Origin: Flavobacteriaceae bacterium
GTDB lineage: Bacteria; Bacteroidota; Bacteroidia; Flavobacteriales; Flavobacteriaceae
Assembly: GCA_030148025.1 (NCBI GenBank)
Contig: JASBUG010000033.1
Span: 1 to 64,000 of the forward strand
Reading direction: 5' to 3'
Length of the DNA: 64,000 nucleotides
How positions within the stretch are numbered: position 1 is the stretch's first letter; each line of letters begins with the position of its first letter. The translations under genes and the position numbers were made by a program. A model generated the notes under the pieces. That model made no database searches, was not told the DNA's origin, and saw only the letters and a list, made by a program, of their open reading frames with translations. This document shows, in pieces, positions 54,552 through 64,000 of the stretch.

Positions 54552-55745
54552 ATGTACGGAAATATAAAAGAACATCTTCAAAAAGAGATTCAAGACATAA
54601 AAAACAGTGGACTTTATAAAGAAGAACGCATAATCACTTCGGCACAGGGAGCTGAAATTACCTTAAACACAGGAGAAACTGTATTAAATTTCTGTGCTAA
54701 TAATTACTTAGGTTTATCAGCACACCCTGAAGTAATTCAAGCTGCTAAAGATACTATGGACACACATGGATTTGGCATGTCTTCTGTACGATTTATTTGT
54801 GGTACGCAAGACATTCATAAAGATTTAGAGCAAAAAATTGCTGATTTTTATGGTACTGAAGATACTATTTTATATGCTGCCGCCTTTGATGCAAATGGAG
54901 GCGTTTTCGAGCCGCTTTTAACTAAAGAAGATGCCATTATTTCAGATTCTTTAAATCACGCTTCAATTATTGACGGAGTTCGTTTATGTAAAGCTGCAAG
55001 ATATCGCTACCAAAATAACGACATGAGTGATCTTGAAAAACAATTACAAGATGCTAATGCTAATGGCGCACGATTTAAAATAATTGTTACTGATGGTGTA
55101 TTTTCTATGGATGGTTTAGTAGCGCCATTAGATAAAATCTGTGATCTAGCAGATAAATACGATGCCATGGTTATGATTGATGAATGCCATGCAGCTGGAT
55201 TTATTGGAGAAACAGGAAGAGGTACACTTGAGGAGAAAGGGGTTTTAGATAGAATTGATATCATTACTGGAACTCTTGGTAAGGCGCTAGGAGGCGCAAT
55301 GGGTGGTTATACCACTGGAAAAAAAGAAATAATAGATATGCTACGTCAGCGCTCAAGACCTTACTTGTTTTCTAATTCTCTTGCTCCTGCTATTGTTGGA
55401 GCTTCAATTAAAGTTTTTGATCTACTTTCAAACGATACATCTTTAAGAGACAAATTAGAATGGAATACCAATTATTTTAAAAAAGGAATGCAGCAAGCTG
55501 GTTTTGATATTGTAGATGGAGACTCTGCAATTGTTCCAGTAATGCTCTATGATGCCAAACTATCTCAAACCATGGCAAATATGCTTCTTAAAGAAGGTAT
55601 TTATGTTATAGGTTTCTTTTTCCCTGTAGTGCCAAGAGAAAAGGCAAGAATACGAGTTCAGCTTTCTGCAGCTCATGAAAAGGAGCATTTAGATAAAGCA
55701 ATTAATGCTTTTATTAAGGTAGGTAGAGATTTAGAAATTATTTAA
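54552..55745 (+). CDS. kbl: Glycine C-acetyltransferase (2-amino-3-ketobutyrate CoA ligase)
   Basis: The 397-residue PLP enzyme of the alpha-oxoamine synthase family cleaves 2-amino-3-ketobutyrate with CoA to glycine and acetyl-CoA in threonine breakdown. Motifs: [46 protein letters not shown] and the PLP lysine in [14 protein letters not shown]. The length is exact for Kbl. Other family members (BioF, SPT) are less likely given the [12 protein letters not shown] stretch. The threonine dehydrogenase partner is not here. Confidence 0.94.
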   Translation: MYGNIKEHLQKEIQDIKNSGLYKEERIITSAQGAEITLNTGETVLNFCANNYLGLSAHPEVIQAAKDTMDTHGFGMSSVRFICGTQDIHKDLEQKIADFYGTEDTILYAAAFDANGGVFEPLLTKEDAIISDSLNHASIIDGVRLCKAARYRYQNNDMSDLEKQLQDANANGARFKIIVTDGVFSMDGLVAPLDKICDLADKYDAMVMIDECHAAGFIGETGRGTLEEKGVLDRIDIITGTLGKALGGAMGGYTTGKKEIIDMLRQRSRPYLFSNSLAPAIVGASIKVFDLLSNDTSLRDKLEWNTNYFKKGMQQAGFDIVDGDSAIVPVMLYDAKLSQTMANMLLKEGIYVIGFFFPVVPREKARIRVQLSAAHEKEHLDKAINAFIKVGRDLEII

Positions 55746-55803
55746 AATGCTTCTAATCACAAGGCTTCTTACACAAAAAAGCCAATATTTTCCTATATTT
55801 GTC

Positions 55804-55834
55804 TTTGTTAATAAATTTTAACAACTTACTTTTG
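55804..55834 (+). promoter_or_regulatory. Promoter of ompA
   Basis: TTTG (55804-55807), a 19-bp spacer, and TACTTTTG (55827-55834) match the Bacteroidetes promoter consensus exactly, with a start about 30 bases before the ATG. A second -7 box, TATATTTG (55794-55801), lies upstream without a matching TTTG. Confidence 0.75.
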
Positions 55835-55869
55835 CTTACAATTAACACTTAAAATTTAAATTATAGAAT

Positions 55870-57240
55870 ATGAAAAATCTTAGCAGATTAATGTTCGCTT
55901 TGTTGCTAGTTATTGGTTATAGCAACGTTAACGCACAAGACGAGAATAACTCTTGGCAATTCAGTTTCGGAGTTAACGCAGTTGACTTTTACCCAACTGG
56001 AGAAAACGCACCATTAGGTAAATACTTTGATGAATTTTTCAATGTTAAAGATCATTATAATGTTGTAGCATCATTATCAACATTTACAATATCTAAATAC
56101 ATGGGAGATGATTTCTCTTTTGGTTTTACTGGATCTGTTAACAAAATCGATTCATTTGGTGATTCAAGTGTAGACGATTTAAGTTATTATGGATTAGATG
56201 GTATTATCAAATATAGCTTAGGAAACTTATTAAACGCTAAAAAACTAGAGCCATATTTAGGTATTGGTGGTGGTTACACGTGGGTTGAAAAAGTAGGAGC
56301 AGGGACATTAAACGGTACTTTTGGTCTTAATTACTGGTTCAGCGAGCGTGTTGGTTTAACAGTACAATCAAGCTATAAGCATTCTTTCGAAGATTATTTA
56401 GCTAAGCACTTCCAACACTCTGTAGGTGTATCTATCAAATTTGGTGGAAAAGATACAGACGGTGACGGTGTTTACGATCAAAACGATGCTTGTCCTGAAG
56501 TTCCTGGATTAGAAGCTTTCAATGGTTGTCCTGATACAGATGGTGACGGTATTGAAGATGCTAAAGATACTTGTCCTAACGAAGCTGGTTTAGCTGAGTT
56601 TAATGGTTGCCCAGATTCAGATGGTGACGGTGTTTCTGATAACAACGACAACTGTCCAAATACTGCTGGATTAAAATCTTTAGCTGGATGTCCAGATGCT
56701 GATGGTGATGGTATTGCTGACAACCAAGATAACTGTCCTAACGAAGCAGGTCCTTCTGCTAACAACGGATGTCCTTGGCCAGATACTGATGGTGACGGTG
56801 TATTAGATAAAGATGATCAATGTCCTAACGAAGCTGGTACAGTTGCTAACAATGGTTGTCCAGAAGTAGTAGTTCCTACTGAAGAAGTTCAAAAGCAATT
56901 AACTGAATATGCTAGAACTATTAACTTTAACTCTGGAAAATCTTCTTTCAAGTCTGGTACTGAGCCAACTTTACAAGCAATTGCTGCAATCTTAAAAGAA
57001 TATCCAAAAGCTAATTTCACAATTGAAGGTCACACTGACAGTACTGGTAGTAAAGCTGGTAATGAAAAACTTTCAAATGAGAGAGCTAATGCTGTTATGG
57101 GTTATTTAGTTGAAAATGGAATAAGTGCTGATAGATTAACTGCAAAAGGATTCGGTCAAGATAATCCTATTGAATCTAACAAAACTAGAGCTGGTAGAGC
57201 TGCTAACCGTCGTGTTGAAGTAAAATTAGCAAACAACTAG
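55870..57240 (+). CDS. OmpA family outer-membrane protein with TSP3 repeats
   Basis: The 456-residue protein has a signal peptide ending near NVNAQ, an N-terminal beta-barrel (about 24-195), five thrombospondin type-3 calcium-binding repeats (about 196-335; each DTDGDGVxDxxDxCP with a Gly-Cys-Pro end) and a C-terminal OmpA peptidoglycan-binding domain ([49 protein letters not shown]). It anchors outer membrane to cell wall. Strong promoter and terminator suggest high expression. Confidence 0.96.
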   Translation: MKNLSRLMFALLLVIGYSNVNAQDENNSWQFSFGVNAVDFYPTGENAPLGKYFDEFFNVKDHYNVVASLSTFTISKYMGDDFSFGFTGSVNKIDSFGDSSVDDLSYYGLDGIIKYSLGNLLNAKKLEPYLGIGGGYTWVEKVGAGTLNGTFGLNYWFSERVGLTVQSSYKHSFEDYLAKHFQHSVGVSIKFGGKDTDGDGVYDQNDACPEVPGLEAFNGCPDTDGDGIEDAKDTCPNEAGLAEFNGCPDSDGDGVSDNNDNCPNTAGLKSLAGCPDADGDGIADNQDNCPNEAGPSANNGCPWPDTDGDGVLDKDDQCPNEAGTVANNGCPEVVVPTEEVQKQLTEYARTINFNSGKSSFKSGTEPTLQAIAAILKEYPKANFTIEGHTDSTGSKAGNEKLSNERANAVMGYLVENGISADRLTAKGFGQDNPIESNKTRAGRAANRRVEVKLANN

Positions 57241-57270
57241 TAGAAAAATTATATTTTCTTAATATATAGT

Positions 57271-57305
57271 AAAAAAACGCTTCGAAAATTCGAAGCGTTT
57301 TTTAT
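57271..57305. terminator. Bidirectional intrinsic terminator after ompA
   Basis: A seven-A run, an AACGCTTCG/CGAAGCGTT stem around AAAATT (57276-57299), and a T-run of seven. It lies 30 bp after ompA and just before the AddB-like gene start at 57315. Confidence 0.88.
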
Positions 57306-57314
57306 TTTTATAAA

Positions 57315-60074
57315 ATGCCTAGTTTTATAAGTGATGTTTTAAACGAATTAAAAAACCAAGAGGTTGAATTATCACAATTAACCTTTATTCTTCCTAGTAA
57401 AAGAGCTGGTGTTTTTCTTAGGCATGAGATTGCAGCTCAAACTACAAAAACCATTTTTTCTCCAACTATTTTAAGTATTGAGGAGTTTGTAGAAGAATTA
57501 TCTCAATTAAAGTCTATAACAAATACCGAATTATTATTTGAGTTCTATCAAATTTATCTTGAAGCCAATTCAAAAAATGAAGCCGAAGGTTTTGATAGTT
57601 TTTCGAAATGGGCTCAAGTATTATTACAAGATTTTAATGAAATTGACCGATATTTAATTCCTTCAGAAAATATTCTGGAATATTTAAAAGCAATACAGGA
57701 TATAAACCATTGGTCGCTTGAAAAAAATCAAACTGCACTCATAAAAAACTATTTGAGTTTTTGGGAAAAACTATCGTTATATTACAACAATTTATCATTA
57801 AAGCTTCGAAATAGCGGTTGTGGATATCAGGGATTGATATATAGAGAAGCAATCGAAAACCTTGAAAGTTATATTCAATTTAATAATGATAAACAGCATG
57901 TTTTTCTAGGTTTTAATGCCTTAAATACGGCTGAAAGCACCATCATTCAAGAACTATTACACAATGGTATTGCTCAAATATTTTGGGATATTGATTCATG
58001 TTTTATGAACAATGTAAATCATGGTGCGGGTTTCTTTCTTAGAAACTATCAACGTTCTTGGAAGTATTTTGATAAGCATCCATTTAATTGGAAACATGAT
58101 TACTATACATCACCTAAAAATGTTTCAGTAATAGGAATTCCTAAAAATGTTGGCCAAGCTAAATATATTGGTGAGGTGCTCCATAATCTGCAACAACAAA
58201 ATGGCCATTTAAACAATACTGCAGTTGTATTAAGCGACGAGACCCTACTTACATCTGTACTCAACTCACTACCAAATACTATCGATGCTTTAAATATAAC
58301 CATGGGGTTTCCACTAAAATCTGTTCCTTTAGCCTCATTGTTCGATCAATTGTTTTCACTACATAAAGAGTCAAAAACTACCATATATTTTAAAGAGATC
58401 GTAGCTATATTAACACATCAATTTATAAGACCATTATTTCAAGATTCGTCTATAGATTATGTAGAAAAAATGACTTCAAAAATCTACGATAATAATTTGA
58501 CTTTCTTAACAGTAGAAAGCCTGATTGAAATGGCACCAAAGTATTCTAACTTGTTATCTATTTTATTTAAAAGCTGGAATAATAATGCTATAAAAGGGCT
58601 TCAAAATTGCTCTAAACTAATACTACTCTTAAAAAAGCACTTAACCCAAAATAAAGAAAACAACTTAATCGCTCTGGAGTATTTATATAGATTTAATGAG
58701 GTTTTTAACACCATCAGGTCTCTTAACACCAATTATAACTATATAAACGATATAAAAGCTTTAAATAGCTTGTATAAAGAAGTTCTTAGCTTCGAAAGTT
58801 TAGATTTTCAAGGGGAACCATTACAAGGTCTCCAAGTCATGGGAATGCTTGAATCTCGTGTATTAGATTTTGACACCGTTATTATTTCATCAGTTAACGA
58901 AGGTATTTTACCTGCTGGAAAAAGTAATAATTCATTTATTCCCTTTGATGTTAAACTCGAACATGGCCTTCCTACTTATAAAGAAAAAGACGCCATTTAC
59001 ACCTATCATTTTTATCGACTAATACAAAGAGCTAAAAATGTCTATATATTATACAATACTGAACCAGATGTTTTAAATGGAGGAGAAAAAAGCAGGTTTA
59101 TTACGCAAATGGAGATTGAAAATATACACAATATAAAACATAGCATTGTAGCTCCAAAAACACCCAGAATTGCCTCTTCATTACAATCTGTTTTAAAGTC
59201 TGATGATATTCTATTTAAACTAAAAGAGTTTGCTCAAAAAGGTATTTCTCCTTCTGCATTAACTAATTATATACGCAATCCACTAGACTTTTATTACCAA
59301 AAAGTGCTTGGAGTAAAAGAATTCAATAATGTGGAAGAAACCGTGGCCGCCAACACTCTAGGTACCGTTGTTCACAATACTCTTGAAGATTTTTATAAAC
59401 CCTTAGAAAACAAATTCCTCACAATAGAGTTGTTATTAAAAATGCAAGCTCAAATTAACGATACTGTTCTTTTTCATTTTAAAGATATATATCGTGAAGG
59501 TGATATTACCAAAGGTAAAAACCTAATAATTTTTGAAATTGCTAAACGGTTTGTGTCTAATTTTCTGAAAAAAGAAAAGGCCTTAATAGAAGCAGGTCAT
59601 AGCATTAAAATAATTCAAATTGAAGCAGATTTGAAAACTAAAGTACAGGTTGAAGGGTTTCAATTTCCAGTAATCTTAACGGGAAAGGTAGATAGGGTTG
59701 ATGAGTTTGATGGCACAACACGTATTATAGATTATAAAACAGGAAAAGTAGAGCAGGCTAAAGTTGAGGTTGTAGATTGGGAAAGCATAACTACAGATTA
59801 CACAAAATATAGTAAAAGTTTCCAGATACTCATGTATACATATATGATGCGTCAAAATGGTTTAATCAATGCACCTGTGGAAGCTGGTATTATATCATTT
59901 AAAAACCTAAATGCAGGGTTTTTGAAGTTTGCTAAAAAAGACAGTGTTACGAGCCGAAAAAAAGACACCTTAATTACTGAAGAAACACTTATTAATTTTA
60001 AACAGCAGCTTGATAAGCTCGTTCTGGAGATCTTTAATCCAAAGATTGATTTTGTTGAAAAAGAACTATCATGA
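57315..60074 (+). CDS. AddB-like PD-(D/E)XK nuclease
   Basis: The 919-residue protein looks like the second subunit of an AddAB-type exonuclease. The N-terminus (LTFILPSKRAGVFLRHEIA) is a degenerate helicase domain without a clear Walker A. The C-terminal nuclease carries GKVDRVDEF and RIIDYKTGKVEQ. The segment ALTNYIRNPLDFYYQKVLG, which in B. subtilis AddB carries the first Fe-S cysteine, has none, and the C-terminus has no cysteine cluster either, so an iron-sulfur staple is absent. The AddA-like subunit is 6 kb away with kbl and ompA between. Confidence 0.87.
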   Translation: MPSFISDVLNELKNQEVELSQLTFILPSKRAGVFLRHEIAAQTTKTIFSPTILSIEEFVEELSQLKSITNTELLFEFYQIYLEANSKNEAEGFDSFSKWAQVLLQDFNEIDRYLIPSENILEYLKAIQDINHWSLEKNQTALIKNYLSFWEKLSLYYNNLSLKLRNSGCGYQGLIYREAIENLESYIQFNNDKQHVFLGFNALNTAESTIIQELLHNGIAQIFWDIDSCFMNNVNHGAGFFLRNYQRSWKYFDKHPFNWKHDYYTSPKNVSVIGIPKNVGQAKYIGEVLHNLQQQNGHLNNTAVVLSDETLLTSVLNSLPNTIDALNITMGFPLKSVPLASLFDQLFSLHKESKTTIYFKEIVAILTHQFIRPLFQDSSIDYVEKMTSKIYDNNLTFLTVESLIEMAPKYSNLLSILFKSWNNNAIKGLQNCSKLILLLKKHLTQNKENNLIALEYLYRFNEVFNTIRSLNTNYNYINDIKALNSLYKEVLSFESLDFQGEPLQGLQVMGMLESRVLDFDTVIISSVNEGILPAGKSNNSFIPFDVKLEHGLPTYKEKDAIYTYHFYRLIQRAKNVYILYNTEPDVLNGGEKSRFITQMEIENIHNIKHSIVAPKTPRIASSLQSVLKSDDILFKLKEFAQKGISPSALTNYIRNPLDFYYQKVLGVKEFNNVEETVAANTLGTVVHNTLEDFYKPLENKFLTIELLLKMQAQINDTVLFHFKDIYREGDITKGKNLIIFEIAKRFVSNFLKKEKALIEAGHSIKIIQIEADLKTKVQVEGFQFPVILTGKVDRVDEFDGTTRIIDYKTGKVEQAKVEVVDWESITTDYTKYSKSFQILMYTYMMRQNGLINAPVEAGIISFKNLNAGFLKFAKKDSVTSRKKDTLITEETLINFKQQLDKLVLEIFNPKIDFVEKELS

Positions 60075-60925
60075 TTCAAAAAAACAATGTCTTATATAGA
60101 ATAAACGAAAAGCCAATAGTTTGGGATGCATATTTTAATAATGACTCAAACAAAAAACCACTTGTTCTGTTCTGTCACGGATACAAAGGGTTTAAAGATT
60201 GGGGAAGCTGGAATATTATAGCAGACTCTTTTATGCATGCTAATTTATTTTTTGTTAAGTTCAATTTTTCTCATAATGGCGGCACTGTGGAAAATCCTAT
60301 AGATTTTCCAGATCTTAATGCTTTTGCCGAAAATAATTATACAAGAGAACTAGATGATGTTGATGCGTTATTAGGCCATTTACTTTCAAAAAACCACCCT
60401 TATTCAAATCAAATAGACACTAATAATATTACTATTATTGGACATTCCCGAGGTGGTGGAATAGCCACCATAAAGACTTCAGAAGACAACAGAATAACAC
60501 AACTTATTACTTGGGCTAGTGTGAGTGATTTTGGAAAAAGAACAGCAACAATTGGTGATCTGGAACAATGGAAAAAAGAAGGTGTCAAATATGTTTTAAA
60601 CGGGAGAACAAAACAACAAATGCCTCATAATTATCAATTTTATGAGAATTATAAGTTGAATGAAACACGACTAAACATTCAACGCGCTACCAAAAGCATT
60701 AGCGTTCCTCATCTTATTATTCATGGTAAAGAAGATGCTTCAATCTCTTTTTCGGAAGCTAATGCACTTCATCAATGGAACCCAAAAAGCATTCTCTATG
60801 CTATAGAGAATGCAAATCATGTTTTTAATTCAAAACATCCGTGGGTTTCAAAAAAACTTCCTTTAGAGCTTCAATTAGTGGTAGATAAAAGTATCTCGTT
60901 TATCACCCAAAATATGGTCTCTTAA
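60071..60925 (+). CDS. Alpha/beta hydrolase
   Basis: The 284-residue protein has the alpha/beta-hydrolase fold with the nucleophile elbow IGHSRGGGIA, oxyanion LFCHGYKGF, and the Asp and His in GKEDASISF and NANHVFNS. No signal peptide; cytoplasmic. It overlaps the AddB-like stop by four bases (ATGA), so it is co-translated, and converges with the serine hydrolase gene, overlapping four bases at their ends. Substrate unknown. Confidence 0.92.
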   Translation: MIQKNNVLYRINEKPIVWDAYFNNDSNKKPLVLFCHGYKGFKDWGSWNIIADSFMHANLFFVKFNFSHNGGTVENPIDFPDLNAFAENNYTRELDDVDALLGHLLSKNHPYSNQIDTNNITIIGHSRGGGIATIKTSEDNRITQLITWASVSDFGKRTATIGDLEQWKKEGVKYVLNGRTKQQMPHNYQFYENYKLNETRLNIQRATKSISVPHLIIHGKEDASISFSEANALHQWNPKSILYAIENANHVFNSKHPWVSKKLPLELQLVVDKSISFITQNMVS

Positions 60926-62307
60926 GATTTTTTAATCGTTCCTGTAAACTGTTGCTGACTTGTTTCGTCTCCAAGAATCATTTCTTTTATTTCGCCATTT
61001 TCATCTTTGTTAAAACGAACAGGATATAAGAAGTCTTCAACCAAAAAGGTCCCCTTCTCTTTTAAAGGAATTAATGCTGGATCAGCAAATGGAAAAAAAT
61101 TAGATCTAAATATGAGTTTGCCATTTTTTTCTATAACTGAGGCATCTCCAACATTTCCAAATGAAAAGGTTTTAGCGAATTGAGTTAGATCATCCTTTTC
61201 CAATTTATCTATATTATATTCAACAGGCTGTGATTTTAAATCAACCAATGCCGCTCCCTTTTTAGCCTCACCCGTTTTAGCGTCTAAAATTAATTGGTAC
61301 AATTTTTTCTTTTGATCGTTAGTAACTCTATTGCGTTCATAAGTATTTACACGTTGCACAATCACAATTTCGGCTTTTGGGAAAACTGAAATAAAATGCC
61401 CTCCAGCACCAGCAGCTTCATACATTCCATAGTCTTGAAAATCACTATTCAACCACCAAAGATACCCATAGCCACTCATACCTGAATTTTCATACCTTCC
61501 AAGTTCAGTACTATGAGCTTTTATACTCTCTTGCACCCATTTTTTTGATAGTATCTGTTTGCCATTCCACATTCCATTATTTAAAAACAATAAGCCAAAA
61601 CGCGCCATGTCATCAGCCCTCATCTTCATTACATAAGCAGGATGGTCATATTGATTTTGTGGTCCTCGCGCAAAAAATCCATCGTTTATCTCAAAGCCTT
61701 GCATATTTAATGGCAATGCTAATTCATTGTACATAGCTTCGAATACATCTTTTCCTGTTTCTTGTTTTAAAATGGTTCCTAAAACGTTAAAATCCCAATT
61801 ATTATAATACCAAAACTCTCCTGGTTTATGACTCCCTCTTTTTGGTCGTAATTTCGTCATTGCAGGAGCTTCGGCAGCAGCAGGAATATACACTCCAGAT
61901 CTTGCTTTTAAAAGATCTAGAACTGTTGCTGTCTTTTCTGTATCAGTTAATGTGCTTGTACTTTTTATTTCTAATTCACCCAAGGTTTTATTAATGTCTA
62001 TATCACCTCTATCAGCATAAATTCCATACAATGCACTAATAAAGCTCTTTCTACACGAATGAATAATAAACTCTCTTTCATATTCTCCCCAAGCAGCAAT
62101 TACATTCCCCTCTTTATTAATAACCATTACCGCCGATGTTGGTATGGTGTCGTGATGTGCTTTCGCAGCATTTAATTTTTCTAAAGACCATCCTGCATCA
62201 CTTAGATCTTTATAAGTTTTCCATGTTTTACCAGGGTTTTGAGCTTGCAACATTGAAAAAGCGACACAGCATAATACTAAAAATTTGATTTGTAAAGTTC
62301 TTTTCAT
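60922..62307 (-). CDS. Exported serine hydrolase (beta-lactamase/penicillin-binding fold)
   Basis: The 461-residue protein has a signal peptide ending near LQAQ and a class C beta-lactamase-related domain at about 60-345. The active S-x-x-K is SCRK in HSCRKSFISALYG; the second motif is YYNNWDFN. GGHFISVFPKAE follows at the KTG position with HxG-like variation (AGGHF). The last 100 residues are a beta domain. Such enzymes are esterases or D-amino peptidases; true beta-lactamase activity is not implied. Confidence 0.9.
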   Translation of the reverse strand: MKRTLQIKFLVLCCVAFSMLQAQNPGKTWKTYKDLSDAGWSLEKLNAAKAHHDTIPTSAVMVINKEGNVIAAWGEYEREFIIHSCRKSFISALYGIYADRGDIDINKTLGELEIKSTSTLTDTEKTATVLDLLKARSGVYIPAAAEAPAMTKLRPKRGSHKPGEFWYYNNWDFNVLGTILKQETGKDVFEAMYNELALPLNMQGFEINDGFFARGPQNQYDHPAYVMKMRADDMARFGLLFLNNGMWNGKQILSKKWVQESIKAHSTELGRYENSGMSGYGYLWWLNSDFQDYGMYEAAGAGGHFISVFPKAEIVIVQRVNTYERNRVTNDQKKKLYQLILDAKTGEAKKGAALVDLKSQPVEYNIDKLEKDDLTQFAKTFSFGNVGDASVIEKNGKLIFRSNFFPFADPALIPLKEKGTFLVEDFLYPVRFNKDENGEIKEMILGDETSQQQFTGTIKKS

Positions 62308-62490
62308 TTTAAGATTGATTATGGTTTAAGGCACCAAATTACCATATAATAGCTCGCTCTTTGTTAAAGAAGTGTTACAATATAGGTTGCTATTTCTTAA
62401 AGTTGTCTTTGAATTTCAGAACCTTAGATGTTTTTTGTATCTTAATACTGCTCTTTAAGTGAATTTACTGCTTTTAAAAAAGTATAACTC

Positions 62491-62850
62491 ATGGATTTAC
62501 TTGACAGCATTACTCTAGCTAAAATTCCGGAATCATTAAAAATAAATGACTCTGAGAAAAACTTAGACGGTCCCATTATTGAAAAATATATTCGAATTAA
62601 CGATAGGTTATTGCGCTTAGAGCGTAAAGCCATACCGCCAAAAGTAAAGGAAACTACAATGCGATTTAGGTGGCGTATTTCCAGATTAGATTGCAGGCAT
62701 GTCTCTAAAGAATATAGCACTTGTTGCGCTTTTACCAATTTAGCGCTCGACAAATTAGAAGATCATATTAACGGAGATATTTCCTGGAGTGAATTTGTAG
62801 ATGCTTGGAATAAAGCAAAGAGCCTACATCCAGATACATCAAATACTTAA
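62491..62850 (+). CDS. Hypothetical protein, 119 aa
   Basis: The 119-residue soluble protein begins MDLLDSITLAKIPESLKIND, has a basic central helix (KETTMRFRWRISRLDCRHV) and an acidic C-terminal helix (LALDKLEDHINGDISWSEF). There is no signal peptide or recognised domain. It stands alone between the serine hydrolase and tRNA-Ala genes. An overlapping minus-strand frame exists but has poor composition. Moderate confidence that it is a gene. Confidence 0.6.
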   Translation: MDLLDSITLAKIPESLKINDSEKNLDGPIIEKYIRINDRLLRLERKAIPPKVKETTMRFRWRISRLDCRHVSKEYSTCCAFTNLALDKLEDHINGDISWSEFVDAWNKAKSLHPDTSNT

Positions 62851-62861
62851 AACTATACCTG

Positions 62862-62935
62862 TGGAGAAGATGGGATTCGAACCCACGACCTCTTGACTGC
62901 CAGTCAAGCGCTCTAGCCAACTGAGCTACATCCCC
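62862..62935 (-). tRNA. tRNA-Ala (anticodon GGC)
   Basis: The 74-nt minus-strand cloverleaf has acceptor GGGGATG/CTTCTCC, D-stem GCTC/GAGC, anticodon stem CTTGA/TCAAG with loop CTGGCAG (anticodon GGC), variable AGGTC and T-arm GTGGG-TTCGAAT-CCCAT. Discriminator A. The G3-U70 pair required for alanine identity is present; position 6-67 is a T-T mismatch. CCA is not encoded. Confidence 0.95.
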
Positions 62936-62941
62936 GTTTGT

Positions 62942-63736
62942 TTATTTCATTCCGCTTAAAACAAGTACTGGTCTAGTACTATGGAAGTCTTTTTTAACGA
63001 TTACATTTTTCTCCCACTTTTTAGCAAAAAAACCGCGTTTTCGCCTCACCACGCACAACATATCTGGATCGTTCTGTTGGAAATGCTCTAACACACCTTG
63101 GAAAGTTGTAGCATTTTCAGTGGTTGTTGTGTTAGTAATCATTGCTGACAACTCATCGTTAATATCAAAATCGCCTTCTTTATAGTATGGGGTTTTAACC
63201 AGAAGTAAGTTTACAATGGCCTTAAAATTATCTTGAAATGATTTTAAAGGAAGTAGTACACCTTCTTTTCTAATAATAGCCGACTTTACCGCCATTAAAA
63301 TCCTAGACACTGGTTTAAAAGTATATCCTTCAGGAACAATAAGTGCTGGTATTTGCGTTTGTTTTATAATCTTTCCAGATGTACGACCTAAAAATACCTC
63401 ATCTTTTATCGAGTTTGTTCTCGGTTCAACAATTATAAGATCGATATCCCCTTTTTTACAAGCCAACTCTAAGGTAGGAGCTAGTTTTCCTTTTAAAACT
63501 CTTGTTACAACATCTACCCCTTTCGTATCAATTTTTGCGACCAATCCATCTAAAAACTCTTGGCTTTCACGCTCTAAAATATGATCTACCTTTATCATAG
63601 TTCCTGCCTTGGTATACACATTGTATACTTGTACTATATATAATTTGGCTCCGAACGATTTAGCAAAATCAACAGCATATTGCAAATGGCTAACTGCATT
63701 CTTTGAAGAGCCAACAGGAACTAAAATATTCTTCAT
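62942..63736 (-). CDS. Universal stress protein, two-domain
   Basis: The 264-residue protein has two UspA-type domains. The first (about 1-140) starts MKNILVPVGSSKNAVSHLQYAVDFAK and includes DLIIVEPRTNSIKDEVFLGRTSGKIIKQTQIPALIV with the ATP-loop Gly residues; the second (about 150-264) is less conserved and ends RPVLVLSGMK. Start at ATG 63736; the codons just upstream (TTG-ATT) are not starts. Such proteins bind ATP and affect stress survival. It lies 6 bp from tRNA-Ala. Confidence 0.9.
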   Translation of the reverse strand: MKNILVPVGSSKNAVSHLQYAVDFAKSFGAKLYIVQVYNVYTKAGTMIKVDHILERESQEFLDGLVAKIDTKGVDVVTRVLKGKLAPTLELACKKGDIDLIIVEPRTNSIKDEVFLGRTSGKIIKQTQIPALIVPEGYTFKPVSRILMAVKSAIIRKEGVLLPLKSFQDNFKAIVNLLLVKTPYYKEGDFDINDELSAMITNTTTTENATTFQGVLEHFQQNDPDMLCVVRRKRGFFAKKWEKNVIVKKDFHSTRPVLVLSGMK

Positions 63737-63808
63737 AATCAAAATTTTAAAAACTAAATTTACAGAAATTTTATGCTAAAATAAGCATTAATAATAATTA
63801 CAATAGTA

Positions 63809-64000
63809 TTGCAAACTAGTATAAGTTTAAAACAAATAAACAAATTAGCAATTCCTGCCTTGATCTCTGGTGTCTCTGAGCCTATATTATCAATAACAGA
63901 TACGGCTATTGTTGGAAATATAAATGTTAATGCAACCGAGTCATTAGCAGCCGTTGGGATAGTAGGAACATTTATTTCAATGCTTATTTGGGTACTCGGG
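63809..64000 (+). CDS. MATE family efflux transporter (C-terminal part beyond window)
   Basis: An open frame of 64 codons runs to the window edge and reads KQINKLAIPALISGVSEP, then SITDTAIVGNINVNATESLAAVG: the typical first helices of a multidrug and toxic-compound exporter. The family exchanges cations for drugs across the inner membrane. The start is uncertain: TTG at 63809 is the only standard start in frame upstream and may overlap a -7-like box (TAGTATTG). Confidence 0.8.
   Translation, partial: MQTSISLKQINKLAIPALISGVSEPILSITDTAIVGNINVNATESLAAVGIVGTFISMLIWVLG

Noticed and set aside
56451-56880. Tandem DNA repeats inside the ompA-type gene
   Set aside because: They encode the five TSP3 calcium-binding repeats of the protein and need no other explanation.
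62442-62753. Minus-strand frame overlapping the 119-aa hypothetical gene
   Set aside because: Its composition is serine- and leucine-rich without a fold-like pattern; the plus-strand frame has better coding character.
1-64000. CRISPR arrays, rRNA genes, insertion sequences, prophage genes
   Set aside because: No regularly spaced repeats, rRNA sequence, transposase or phage structural motifs were seen on either strand.

Overview
The window is a chromosome segment from a low-GC member of the Bacteroidetes, almost certainly the family Flavobacteriaceae. The evidence is the complete MoxR-DUF58-BatA/B/C/D/E cluster, the flavobacterial IPExxxVDY gene between pyk and rnc, the bacterial alpha-2-macroglobulin/PbpC pair, AddA/AddB-type exonucleases of the Bacteroidetes form, and promoters of the Bacteroidetes primary sigma type (TTTG, about 19 bp, TAnnTTTG). 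I cannot name the genus from the sequence alone.

Layout. 1-4.2 kb: the start of a truncated lipoprotein gene, gpsA with a visible promoter, then a two-gene operon of a PLP-dependent decarboxylase and an AraC-type regulator fused to a DNA methyltransferase repair domain. 4.2-9.4 kb: a hypothetical protein, a secreted CocE/S15 hydrolase, a small membrane protein, pheS, a small hypothetical protein and cvpA. 9.4-12.3 kb: beta-carbonic anhydrase with a SulP anion transporter. 12.4-21.5 kb: one long minus-strand bat operon (moxR, DUF58, a BatD-like protein, batA, batB, batC, batD, batE). 21.7-28.3 kb: an aldo/keto reductase, an SDR and an AlbA_2-domain protein as an operon, two small exported proteins, an ALDH7-type dehydrogenase, and a lipoprotein asparaginase/isoaspartyl peptidase. 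28.4-38.1 kb: a 1863-residue alpha-2-macroglobulin lipoprotein and pbpC, separated by an SH3-domain protein, an ABM-domain protein and a DUF559 endonuclease cassette. 38.1-46 kb: YciI-like lipoprotein, CYTH phosphatase/cyclase family protein, dinB, an MFS transporter, then minus-strand pyk, IPExxxVDY, rnc, fabF and acpP. 46-51.3 kb: purN, RNase H, a PfkB kinase, a long PurF-type amidotransferase, a 531-bp gap holding two near-identical sRNA-like units, and sodA. 51.4-64 kb: addA-like helicase-nuclease, kbl, ompA, addB-like nuclease, two hydrolases, a small hypothetical protein, tRNA-Ala(GGC), a universal stress protein and the start of a MATE transporter.

Most of the window is ordinary housekeeping content. 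The signals that ordinary gene calls do not explain are: (1) two 76-nt units 252 bp apart between purF and sodA, each with a conserved body, a 5' hairpin and an intrinsic terminator, read as tandem small RNAs; (2) a compact cassette in which a DUF559 nuclease gene is bounded by mirrored double-hairpin flanks that supply the stop codon of the gene before it and the ribosome-binding region of pbpC after it; (3) a family of small intergenic palindromes with covarying stem bases. I saw no CRISPR array, insertion sequence transposase, prophage or rRNA operon.
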